Of a stretch of DNA of 26,816 nt, positions 15,501-22,101 are shown in pieces; within the stretch, counting starts at the first letter, position 1; each line of letters opens with the position of its first letter. This DNA comes from Oscillospiraceae bacterium (GTDB taxonomy: Bacteria; Bacillota; Clostridia; UMGS1810). The position numbers and the translations under genes are program-made. The stretch is from assembly GCA_022769845.1 (NCBI GenBank), contig JALEIO010000093.1, forward strand, positions 1 to 26,816, written 5' to 3'. Below the pieces are notes generated by a model. The model made no database searches, had not been told where the DNA came from, and saw only the letters and a program-made list of their open reading frames with translations.

Positions 15501-16814
15501 AAACGTATCTACAATTTCTCCGTTTTTAACCTTGACCGCGCCGATTTCGGTAATTGCGTCGTCAATCGGACTAAGCCCCGTAGTTTCAAGGTCAAAAACC
15601 ACAAAGCTGTCCGACAGGCTCTTGTCGCACACGTTATAGACGATTTGCAGTTCATCGCTGACAAGATAGCACTCAACGCCGTAAATAACCTTAATGCCGT
15701 TATCCTTTGCCGCCTTTGCCGCATCGGGAAATGCCTGAACATTTCCGTGGTCTGTTACGGCAACCGCCTTGTGACCCCATTTTGCCGCAGTGGCAACAAG
15801 TGTTTTAACGTCAGTCATACCATCCATTGCAGACATTTTTGTATGCATATGCAGCTCCACGCGCTTTTCCTCGCATGTGTCCATACGCACCTTTTTTTCC
15901 GCACGGTTTATGTCCTTTGCGAAAATAACGTATTCCTTCATATAGTCGTCATATTCAATTCTGCCTTTAAGCTTTGCATAAACGCCGTTTTTAACCTTTT
16001 CTTTAAGGTCGTTAAAGCGTTTTTCGCCCATAAACATTTTTACGTTGTACGAGCTTGTAAGGTCTGTAATGCAGAATGAAAATAAAACTTTGCCGCTTTT
16101 CAAAACTCGGGAATCAACATCGAAAACCTCGCCCTCAATTACGGCGTATTCCAGCGTATCTTTAACATCTTTTATGGGTATTGGCTTTTCAAAAATAAAT
16201 TTTCCGTATATAACCGCTTCCTTGTCCGCTTCTTCCTCAGGAATGTACTCGTACGAAAAATTATCTTTTACAGGCACAACAATCGGTTCAAACGAATTTA
16301 TTATTTCTTCGCGCGTTTTTATGTATTCCTCTTCGCTTGAATTATCGTTGAACACAACCTCGATATTTTTTGAAAATTGAGTTGCAATAAGGCGCTGTAT
16401 TAATATATCGCATTTTAATTTGTATAGCATTGTAGTGCCGTTTTTGCAGTCTATTTCAATGCGATTTCCGTCATAAAGATGCCAAACGCTGTCCGATAAA
16501 AGCTTTTGCGCTCCCGGGCAAAGCGTGTTTACATAAAAAGTAAGGTTGTCAAAAAGTATTTTTTCATCTGCGTATTCAAGCTCGGTATCATATTTAATTT
16601 TGATATTAAGACGTTCAAACGGAAAATGCGCAAGAACATCATTTTTGTAATTTTCAATAATTTTATAATCAATAATTTTGTCTGAAAACAAAATAATTTC
16701 AGCACTTTTGCGGTCTTTGTCATAGTCAGCCTTCAAAATTTTCAAACTTTTAAGCTGTATCGGCACAAAAACGCCGTCAAAAATTTCGTTGAGACTTACG
16801 GTTGAAGGTGACAC
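12558..16814 (-). CDS. polC: DNA polymerase III alpha subunit, PolC type
   Basis: Main replicative polymerase of low-GC Gram-positives, 1418 residues. Domain order: N-terminal domain; OB fold about 200-300; PHP domain opening with LHMHTKMSAMDG (321-332); inserted DEDDh proofreading exonuclease about 403-565 (FDLETTG at 407, HHRAVDDA near 546); remainder of PHP; polymerase palm with GSRGSVGSS (863-871), zinc cysteines (C891, C894, C916, C919) and catalytic PDIDLNF (944-950). The inserted exonuclease and zinc motif mark PolC, not DnaE. The start is a GTG with AGGAGG about 11 bases upstream, inside the end of rsmI. The genes are 3 bases apart, so polC seems to be expressed with the holB/rsmI gene group, an unusual neighbourhood for polC. 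Confidence 0.97.
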   Translation of the reverse strand: MSPSTVSLNEIFDGVFVPIQLKSLKILKADYDKDRKSAEIILFSDKIIDYKIIENYKNDVLAHFPFERLNIKIKYDTELEYADEKILFDNLTFYVNTLCPGAQKLLSDSVWHLYDGNRIEIDCKNGTTMLYKLKCDILIQRLIATQFSKNIEVVFNDNSSEEEYIKTREEIINSFEPIVVPVKDNFSYEYIPEEEADKEAVIYGKFIFEKPIPIKDVKDTLEYAVIEGEVFDVDSRVLKSGKVLFSFCITDLTSSYNVKMFMGEKRFNDLKEKVKNGVYAKLKGRIEYDDYMKEYVIFAKDINRAEKKVRMDTCEEKRVELHMHTKMSAMDGMTDVKTLVATAAKWGHKAVAVTDHGNVQAFPDAAKAAKDNGIKVIYGVECYLVSDELQIVYNVCDKSLSDSFVVFDLETTGLSPIDDAITEIGAVKVKNGEIVDTFSTFVNPERKIPQHIVEITSITDEMVADADTIDVVLPEFLKFIEGSALVAHNATFDVGFITMAAQKNNIPFKTCFIDTVAMSRALLSDIKNHKLNTIAAHLGISLENHHRAVDDATATGHIFVKFLSMLKEKGIDNVNRINRDLSNKTLIKHKKTYHAIILVKNQAGLKNLYHIISKSHLEHFQGKPRVPKSLLAQYREGLILGSACEAGELYSAIIDGKTIDEVNEIVKYYDYLEIQPLGNNRFLVEKGRVPNEAALKTINKTIIDLGKRNNKITVATCDVHFLNPTDEVFRRILMAGQGFEDADNQAPLYFRTTDEMLKEFDYLGDSLAHEVVIENPNKIADMCDEILPVPNETAPPIIDGADDELREKTLGKAHELYGNPIPKVVQDRIDAELSSIIDNGYAVLYIIAERLVQKSLSDGYLVGSRGSVGSSFVAFLSGITEVNSLPPHYRCPKCKNLEFIKDSKISCGFDLPPKKCPVCGEDYIRDGHDIPFETFLGFGGGKEPDIDLNFSGDYQPVAHKFTEEIFGEGHVFRAGTIGTIAEKTAYGFVKKYFEARNIHVCGAEINRLVKGCTGVKRTTGQHPGGVMIVPRNRDVHEFTPIQYPADDKTGGVITTHFDYHSISGKLLKLDILGHDDPTVIRMLEDLTKTNAREIPFADPETMSLFHTTEALGVTSEQINSTVGTFAVPEFGTKFVRQMLVDTNPTTFAELVRISGLSHGTDVWLNNAQDLIVNGIAELNETICTRDDIMLGLIDMGVEPSLSFRIMESVRKGKGITPEWEAEMRKNNVPDWYIDSCKKIKYMFPKAHAVAYVTMAYRIAWYKVHYPKEFYCTYFTVRADDFDAAIMAQGRDVVLENMKIIADKGNEATAKEKGVLTILEVCNEMYCRGLKFLPIHISTSEAFKFIPKEEGIVPPLNAISGLGTNAAMSIVEERNKEPFSCIDDLIERAKVNKTVVETMKKQGCLSGMRQNSQLSFFNM

Positions 16815-16817
16815 TTC

Positions 16818-17678
16818 TCAAAATTCCTCCTCGGTATTTTTAACATATTCGTTGTAAACATCGCGTTTTTTTAGATTTCGTAAATCTGCCGCTTTTTTTA
16901 TTGCCGTTTTTTTGTCATATCCTTCGCTGATAAGCAGGTTTATGTGCTCCGTAACGGTAAGATTTTCATATTCCTCCGCCCTTTCCTGCGACAATTCGGC
17001 ATCGCTTTTGCCTTCTATAACCAACACGAATTCACCCTTCGGCGGGTTTTCGCTGTAAAACTTTACCGCTTCAAAAAGTGTTGTGCGTCTTACTTCCTCG
17101 TGAATTTTTGTAATTTCTCTTACAAGTGAAATTTTTCGGTCGCCGAAAATTTTTGCCATATCTGTAAGCGTGCGTATAAGCTTGTGCGGCGCCTCATAAA
17201 AAATCAGCGTTCGGGTATCGTTTTTTACGCTTTCAAGATGATCGAAACGGCTTTTTTTGTTTACGGATAAAAATCCCTCAAATGCAAATCTGCCCGTCGG
17301 AAGCCCCGAAACGATAAGCGCATTTATAAGCGCCGCCGGACCGGGAACGGGAATAACATCAATGTTGTTTTGAGCGCACAGCTTTACCAAATCTTCGCCC
17401 GGGTCGGATATTGCCGGAGTGCCCGCATCGGTAATAAGAGCAACGTTTTTGCCCTCTTTTATTTCATTTATAATTTTTAATCCCTTTTCGGCTTTATTGT
17501 GCTCAAAATAGCTTGTAAGCGGCTTTGAAATTTCAAAATGCGTAAGCAATTTTAGAGAGTGTCTCGTATCCTCGCAAGCAATAAGGTCAACCGATTTTAA
17601 AATATTTAACGTTCTTAAACTTATATCATCAAGATTTCCAATCGGAGTGGCGCAGAGATAAAGTTTTCCGTATTCCAT
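16818..17678 (-). CDS. rsmI: 16S rRNA (cytidine-1402 2'-O)-methyltransferase
   Basis: SAM-dependent enzyme of the tetrapyrrole-methylase fold that methylates the ribose of C1402 in the ribosomal decoding centre. Motifs: ATPIGNL (10-16), CEDTRH (35-40), TDAGTPAISDPG (83-94) and PGPAA (112-116). Length 286 is typical. The ATG directly abuts the TAG of the trmN6-like gene, as in the Bacillus yabB-yabC order. A C-terminal tail of charged residues follows the core. Its end holds the ribosome binding site for polC. Confidence 0.96.
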   Translation of the reverse strand: MEYGKLYLCATPIGNLDDISLRTLNILKSVDLIACEDTRHSLKLLTHFEISKPLTSYFEHNKAEKGLKIINEIKEGKNVALITDAGTPAISDPGEDLVKLCAQNNIDVIPVPGPAALINALIVSGLPTGRFAFEGFLSVNKKSRFDHLESVKNDTRTLIFYEAPHKLIRTLTDMAKIFGDRKISLVREITKIHEEVRRTTLFEAVKFYSENPPKGEFVLVIEGKSDAELSQERAEEYENLTVTEHINLLISEGYDKKTAIKKAADLRNLKKRDVYNEYVKNTEEEF

Positions 17679-18401
17679 CTAATTTTCCCCTTTGTAAAGC
17701 CTTTTAACCTCATCGGTATAATCGCCGTTGTCGTTATAAATCACAAGCGGTTCAAGTATTTTTGCCGCCGCCCTTGCACCGCTCATACCTTCAATCAAAA
17801 ACAGCTTCGGCGCACTGTTTTGATAAGAATGAACAAATCGTATGCGTTTAGGCTCAATTTTGTACTTTCGCATAGAACAAATTACGTCGCATAGTCTTTC
17901 AGCACGGTGAACCATACAAAAATATCCTCCGCACTTTAACAGATATGCGGCAATTTTTGCAACATCGTCAATATTTATGGCTATTTCGTGCCGCGCTATT
18001 GCTTTTTTGTCGCTTGGACTTATAAACCCCCAGCCACCGCTCATATATGGCGGATTGCAGGTTATAACGTCGGCACATCCGGACGGAAGATAATTTTTAA
18101 TCTCTTTTGCATCGCAGTTTATAAAGCTTACTCTGTCCGAAATATTGTTAAGTTCAGCGCTTCTTTGCGCCAAATCAAACGATTCTTTTTGTATTTCAAC
18201 ACCGATTATTTTTTCCGCCCTTGTTTTTCCCGATAAAAGCACCGGAATAATTCCGTTGCCCGAGCACAAATCAACAACAGTTGTTTTAGGCTTAACCGTC
18301 GCAAAAGACGAGAGCAAAACCGCGTCGGTTCCAAAGCAGAAAAGGTCGGTATTTTGTATGAGTTTTAAATTTTTAACACCCAAATCATCAATTCGTTCCA
18401 T
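17679..18401 (-). CDS. tRNA1(Val) adenine-37 N6-methyltransferase-like protein
   Basis: SAM-dependent Rossmann methyltransferase, 240 residues. The SAM-binding motif VVDLCSGNGIIP starts at 42 and the catalytic NPPY is at 116-119, the mark of amino-group methylation of nucleic acid bases. It matches the TrmN6/YabB group, which lies next to rsmI in Bacillota. A TTG one codon upstream (18404) is rejected, since GGAG stands 8 bases before the ATG at 18401. Its promoter lies just upstream, after the ferredoxin terminator, so it probably begins the trmN6-rsmI-polC transcript. Confidence 0.88.
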   Translation of the reverse strand: MERIDDLGVKNLKLIQNTDLFCFGTDAVLLSSFATVKPKTTVVDLCSGNGIIPVLLSGKTRAEKIIGVEIQKESFDLAQRSAELNNISDRVSFINCDAKEIKNYLPSGCADVITCNPPYMSGGWGFISPSDKKAIARHEIAINIDDVAKIAAYLLKCGGYFCMVHRAERLCDVICSMRKYKIEPKRIRFVHSYQNSAPKLFLIEGMSGARAAAKILEPLVIYNDNGDYTDEVKRLYKGEN

Positions 18402-18430
18402 CAAAAAATCTCCAAAATCAGCTTATAATT

Positions 18431-18459
18431 ATTTTACTATAATTTTAAAATTTTTTCAA
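18431..18459 (-). promoter_or_regulatory. Promoter of trmN6-rsmI-polC
   Basis: Minus strand TTGAAA (18459-18454), 17-base spacer ending TATAG, TAAAAT (18436-18431); start near 18424, about 23 bases before the ATG. This would be the main promoter for polC unless readthrough from further upstream occurs. Confidence 0.65.
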
Positions 18460-18489
18460 CATAATTTGTATTAAAATTTGAAAAAATGT

Positions 18490-18522
18490 AAAAAATAAGT
18501 GCGAAAGCAAAAACCTTCGCAC
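18490..18522 (-). terminator. Ferredoxin gene terminator
   Basis: On the minus strand GTGCGAA (18522-18516) pairs with TTCGCAC (18505-18499) and is followed by TTATTTTTT. It lies 22 bases after the ferredoxin stop and separates it from the trmN6 promoter. Confidence 0.8.
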
Positions 18523-18544
18523 AAATTCTTTTTGATTAAAACGA

Positions 18545-18715
18545 TTATTCTGCTTTAGGAGCATCAACAGGACAAACACCTGCACATGCGCCGCACTCTA
18601 AACATTCGTTTGCGTCAATAACATATTTTCCGTCACCTTCAGAGATACAGGAAACGGGACATTCGCCTGCACAAGCACCACAGCTAATGCATTCATCGCC
18701 GATTACATATGCCAC
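18545..18715 (-). CDS. 2[4Fe-4S] clostridial-type ferredoxin
   Basis: 56-residue electron carrier with a GTG start and a GGAGG site 8 bases upstream. It begins M-A-Y-V-I-G-D-E-C. Two CxxCxxCxxxCP motifs are seen: C9, C12, C15, C19 and C38, C41, C44, C48, plus an extra C23. Each cluster takes three cysteines from one motif and one from the other, as in classical clostridial ferredoxins. The size and acidic end fit this family. It has its own promoter and terminator within the ricT-trmN6 interval, where B. subtilis has yabA. In an anaerobe it would serve as a low-potential electron carrier; a link to the Fe-S protein RicT encoded upstream is only a guess. Confidence 0.93.
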   Translation of the reverse strand: MAYVIGDECISCGACAGECPVSCISEGDGKYVIDANECLECGACAGVCPVDAPKAE

Positions 18716-18744
18716 ATTAAACACCTCCCCATTTTGTTAACGCT

Positions 18745-18773
18745 ATTATACTATCTTTTAATTAAAAAATCAA
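18745..18773 (-). promoter_or_regulatory. Promoter of the ferredoxin gene
   Basis: Minus strand TTGATT (18773-18768), 17-base spacer ending GATAG, TATAAT (18750-18745). The transcript starts about 22 bases before the GTG codon. The same TTGAtt / ATAG-TATAAT form recurs at darA and, with TAAAAT, at trmN6. Confidence 0.7.
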
Positions 18774-18792
18774 GTGTTTTTAATTATTTTTT

Positions 18793-19659
18793 TCAATCCT
18801 CAAGGTCCTTTAAATCTTTTGAGTCGTTATCGTCAATTTTTACGCTGACTTTTTTAATAATTTTTATATCCGAAAGCTTAAATTCCTTAATTTCTTTTTC
18901 GCCGTCAATATCAAGCGCAACATGCACAAGCGATTTTAATAAATTTGCCGATACGACAGTTCCCTTGCCGTCAGGAGTTTTTACAATAGAGCCTGCCTGC
19001 GGAGTTCGCTTTATAAGGTCCTCATATGCCTCTTGCTCGTTTTTCAAACAACACATAAGTCTGCCGCAGGTTCCCGAAATTTTTGTTGGATTAAGCGACA
19101 AGCTCTGCTCCTTTGCCATTTTTATTGAAACAGGTTCAAATTCGCCGAGATAAGTGCTGCAGCATAAAGGTCTTCCGCAAATGCCAATGCCTCCAAGCAT
19201 TTTTGCTTCATCCCGAACACCAATCTGACGAAGCTCTATACGCGTTTTAAAAAGCGAAGCCAAATCACGCACCAGCTCGCGGAAATCTATTCGCCCGTCT
19301 GCCGTAAAATAAAACAGAATTTTATTGTGGTCAAAGGTATATTCAACGTCAATAAGCTTCATTTCAAGATTGTGTTCTTCTATTTTTTTAACGCACTTTG
19401 CAAAAGCCTGCTTTTCTTTTTCCTTGTTGTCAAGCATAATTTTAACGTCTTCGTCGGTGGCTTTTCGCAAAACCTTTTTTAGCGGCGATACTATTTCATC
19501 CTCGCCTATTTGCTTGTTTGCAAGCACAATAGACCCGAATTCCACACCGCGTGCTGTTTCAACAATAGCGTTATCGCCTTTTTTTAAATCTATATTGCCA
19601 GGGTCAAAATAGTAAATTTTGCCCACATTTTTAAATCTGACTCCAACTACATTAACCAT
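18793..19659 (-). CDS. ricT: PSP1-domain protein RicT (YaaT)
   Basis: 288 residues, with the PSP1 domain formed by VGVRFKNVGKIYYFDPG, ARGVEFG and the later TADGRIDFRELVRDLASLFKTRIELRQIG. Cysteines C161, C166, C167 (CGRPLCC) and C198, C203, C204 (CGRLMCC) fit the Fe-S ligands known for B. subtilis RicT. In B. subtilis RicT with RicA and RicF binds [4Fe-4S] clusters and steers RNase Y processing of mRNAs, affecting competence, biofilm and sporulation. No ricA or ricF lies in the window. The ATG overlaps the holB stop by 8 bases, so they are cotranscribed. The acidic C-terminal tail (DDNDSKDLKDLED) is poorly conserved in the family. Confidence 0.93.
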   Translation of the reverse strand: MVNVVGVRFKNVGKIYYFDPGNIDLKKGDNAIVETARGVEFGSIVLANKQIGEDEIVSPLKKVLRKATDEDVKIMLDNKEKEKQAFAKCVKKIEEHNLEMKLIDVEYTFDHNKILFYFTADGRIDFRELVRDLASLFKTRIELRQIGVRDEAKMLGGIGICGRPLCCSTYLGEFEPVSIKMAKEQSLSLNPTKISGTCGRLMCCLKNEQEAYEDLIKRTPQAGSIVKTPDGKGTVVSANLLKSLVHVALDIDGEKEIKEFKLSDIKIIKKVSVKIDDNDSKDLKDLED

Positions 19660-20617
19660 TTATTTCCTCCCAAAGCTTTATAAACATTGCATTCACATAA
19701 ACCGAATATGCACCGTATTTGCCCATTTCTCTCTGAATATCCGAAACACATTCAAGCGCGTCCAGCAAAGACGCCTTTGTGGTTTTATCTGCAAATTTTT
19801 GTAAAATTTCTTTTCTATCACTGTTTATTATATTGCTGCTCATAAAATTTTTTATAAGCAAAACATCGCCGAAAAACAAAATAAGCATTTCAAGCAGCTG
19901 CTCTTTTTTGTCCTTATTTTTCTCAAAAAAATCACATAAAACGTATATTGACGCCCGTTCATTTTGAATTAGCGAGGTAATTTTTTCAAAAAATTCCATT
20001 CGCAGAGACAAAAACTCATTATCCTCCAGAAGCGACAAATACCGCCCGGGATTACCCATTGAATACGACGCCAAAAACTCGTTTTTATTGCCAAAAGCCG
20101 AAAAAAGTTCTTCTTTTGAAATAGGCGGTATTAATACAAGCGTGCAACGCGACAGAATTGTAGGCAGAATTTTATTGCGGTTTTCGCAAAGCAATATAAA
20201 AACCGCATATTCCGGTGGTTCTTCAATTACCTTTAAAAGCGAATTTTGAGCCGTTTCATTCATTAAATGCGCGTCTTTAATTATAAAAATTTTCTTATCT
20301 GCGTTTTGCGGACGTATAAAGGCGTCGGACACAAGCTCTCTTATTTTTGCTGCGCCAATCTCGGATTTATCCTCGTTGGATACTGTTACCACATCAGGAT
20401 TTGTACCGGCGTAAATCGTTCTGCAAGCATTGCAGTTAAGGCACGGCGGATTTTTATCGCACATAATATGCGCAGCAAAATATTTTGCCATTGTTTCCTT
20501 TCCGGCGCCTGATTCTCCTTCAAAAATATATGAGCTTAAAAATCGGTTGTCCTTTTTTAAATCATAAAAAAATCTTTTTAATTTTTCCTGTCCTGATGGT
20601 AATTTTATACCGCTCAA
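19652..20617 (-). CDS. holB: DNA polymerase III delta-prime subunit
   Basis: Clamp-loader subunit of the AAA+ family, 321 residues. A Walker-A-like GESGAGKE is at 34-41, four zinc cysteines at C53, C59, C62 and C65, and the SRC arginine-finger motif at 156-158, where it acts on the neighbouring clamp-loader ATPase. It starts at a TTG that shares bases with the darA stop (ATTTGA), an overlap typical of coupling; the ribosome binding site is weak (GAAAGG, 11 bases away), so translation may depend on darA. The Bacillus gene yaaR, which normally separates darA and holB, is absent. Confidence 0.93.
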   Translation of the reverse strand: MSGIKLPSGQEKLKRFFYDLKKDNRFLSSYIFEGESGAGKETMAKYFAAHIMCDKNPPCLNCNACRTIYAGTNPDVVTVSNEDKSEIGAAKIRELVSDAFIRPQNADKKIFIIKDAHLMNETAQNSLLKVIEEPPEYAVFILLCENRNKILPTILSRCTLVLIPPISKEELFSAFGNKNEFLASYSMGNPGRYLSLLEDNEFLSLRMEFFEKITSLIQNERASIYVLCDFFEKNKDKKEQLLEMLILFFGDVLLIKNFMSSNIINSDRKEILQKFADKTTKASLLDALECVSDIQREMGKYGAYSVYVNAMFIKLWEEING

Positions 20618-20940
20618 ATTCTTTCAAACCTTTCGATATCCTGAACAAAAACCGTTGCGCCGCCAACGTCAACTTCCGTCGGACGTGTTGCATAGCCTCC
20701 TGCCGTTTCAAGATATGCAGGCGATATTACAACCTGTTTGCGCCTGTGACACTGACCTTTTATAATATCAATCACTTTTTGCACCAAATCATCTTCAGTG
20801 CCGATTATAAGCGTCATATTTCCAACCTTTAAAAAGCTTCCCGTAGTTGCAAGTTTGGTAACTGCAAAGCCTTCTTTGTTAAGCTCCTCCAGTACTTTTT
20901 GAGCGTCACGGTCATTTATGATTGCGGTTATGAGTTTCAT
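20614..20940 (-). CDS. darA: Cyclic-di-AMP receptor, PII-like (DarA/PstA)
   Basis: 108-residue PII-like protein. The conserved TKLATTGSFLKVGN segment (28-41) and the C-terminal EVDVGGATVFVQDIERF match YaaQ/DarA, which forms trimers that bind c-di-AMP between subunits. Its downstream target is not firmly known. Position before holB and ricT agrees with the Bacillus yaaQ-yaaR-holB-yaaT order. The ATG follows GAGGTGG. A consensus-type promoter lies about 40 bases upstream, so it opens the darA-holB-ricT transcript. Confidence 0.94.
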   Translation of the reverse strand: MKLITAIINDRDAQKVLEELNKEGFAVTKLATTGSFLKVGNMTLIIGTEDDLVQKVIDIIKGQCHRRKQVVISPAYLETAGGYATRPTEVDVGGATVFVQDIERFERI

Positions 20941-20980
20941 ATATCCACCTCATTCCAAGGAATTTTTATATATACAATGA

Positions 20981-21009
20981 ATTATACTATATTTTTATTG
21001 AAAAATCAA
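20981..21009 (-). promoter_or_regulatory. Promoter of darA-holB-ricT
   Basis: Minus strand TTGATT (21009-21004), 17-base spacer ending TATAG, TATAAT (20986-20981). An inverted repeat ATTCC-N2-GGAAT (20952-20963) falls in the leader, 15 to 20 bases upstream of the start codon; its role is unknown. Confidence 0.7.
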
Positions 21010-21021
21010 GTTTTATTGCAA

Positions 21022-21050
21022 CAAAAAAGAGTGCGCAAAATTCGCACTCC
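21022..21050 (-). terminator. Terminator after mglC
   Basis: GAGTGCG and CGCACTC (21029-21035 with 21043-21049), 7-base loop, six T in the direction of minus-strand transcription. It ends the mglBAC transcript just upstream of the darA promoter. Confidence 0.88.
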
Positions 21051-21063
21051 TTAATTTATATAT

Positions 21064-22092
21064 TTATTTTTTAACGAGATATTTTCTTACATCAATAGAA
21101 ACCGCAAGAATAATTATAAGTCCTTTTATAATGTATTGCCAATACGGGCTTACTCCCACAAAATTCAATCCGTAGTTTATAAACTGCAAAATTATCGTGC
21201 CGAGAAGCACCCCGGGAATTGTTCCGATGCCGCCGGCAAACGACACACCGCCCACTACGCAGGCAGAAATTGCATCAAGGTCGTAGTTTATGCCCGTGTT
21301 ACTCGTTGCCGAGCCTACCCTTCCCGCTTCCAAAAAACCTGCAATTCCGTAAAGAACACCCGAAATTATAAAAATTATCATAATGTTTTTTACAAGGTTT
21401 ACGCCGGAAACCGCTGCCGCTTCGGGATTTCCTCCTATTGCAAACATATTTTTGCCGAGTACGGTTTTATTCCAAATAAACCACATAATTACCGCTATAA
21501 CCGCAAGGTAAATAATAAGATAAGGCAAGCGTATAAAGCCTAAATTTATACTGCCGTTTACAAATTCGACATAACGCGAATCAAAATTTGCAATAGGCTG
21601 TGCACCCAGCGGCGGACGGTCAATGTAAATACACGAAATTCCGTATGCAATAAGTTGTGTTCCCAAAGTTACAATAAAAGCGTGAATTTTAAGCTTTGAA
21701 ACACCGAAACCGTTTATTGCACCGAATATCGCGCCCACGCACACAGCGATTATAAACGGCACAATAAGCGGCAGAACAGGCAAATTCGGGTACATTCTTG
21801 AGGCATATGTTGCCGACTGCAGAAGCGAGGCCGAAATAATTGCTGTAAGACCTAAAATTCTGCCTGATGAAAGGTCGGTACCTTGCAGCACTATAAGACC
21901 TGCCGCTCCGAGTGCAAGAATACCGCGCGTTGACGCTTGACTTAAAATGTTTGTAATATTGTTTACCGAAATAAAATTTATGTCTGTTATAATAAATGCT
22001 AAAATCATAAGTCCGAGAACTATATAAAGTGAATAATTAAGCAAAAACTCACCGATGCTTTTTGATTGCTTTGATTTATCCAAAAATTTCAC
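21064..22092 (-). CDS. mglC: Galactose/methyl-galactoside ABC transporter permease
   Basis: Inner-membrane permease of the CUT2 class, 342 residues with about eight to ten hydrophobic helices. The region GAAGLIVLQGTDLSSGRILGL closely follows MglC (GTDLSAGR...), and the EAA-like loop IGGNPEAAAVSGVNL and GRVGSATSNTGINYDLDAISACVVGGVSF are typical of this transporter class. It follows mglA by 9 bases. Ribose (RbsC) is the main alternative, but the binding protein upstream favours galactose/glucose. Confidence 0.9.
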   Translation of the reverse strand: MKFLDKSKQSKSIGEFLLNYSLYIVLGLMILAFIITDINFISVNNITNILSQASTRGILALGAAGLIVLQGTDLSSGRILGLTAIISASLLQSATYASRMYPNLPVLPLIVPFIIAVCVGAIFGAINGFGVSKLKIHAFIVTLGTQLIAYGISCIYIDRPPLGAQPIANFDSRYVEFVNGSINLGFIRLPYLIIYLAVIAVIMWFIWNKTVLGKNMFAIGGNPEAAAVSGVNLVKNIMIIFIISGVLYGIAGFLEAGRVGSATSNTGINYDLDAISACVVGGVSFAGGIGTIPGVLLGTIILQFINYGLNFVGVSPYWQYIIKGLIIILAVSIDVRKYLVKK

Positions 22093-22101
22093 CCCAACTG
22101 T

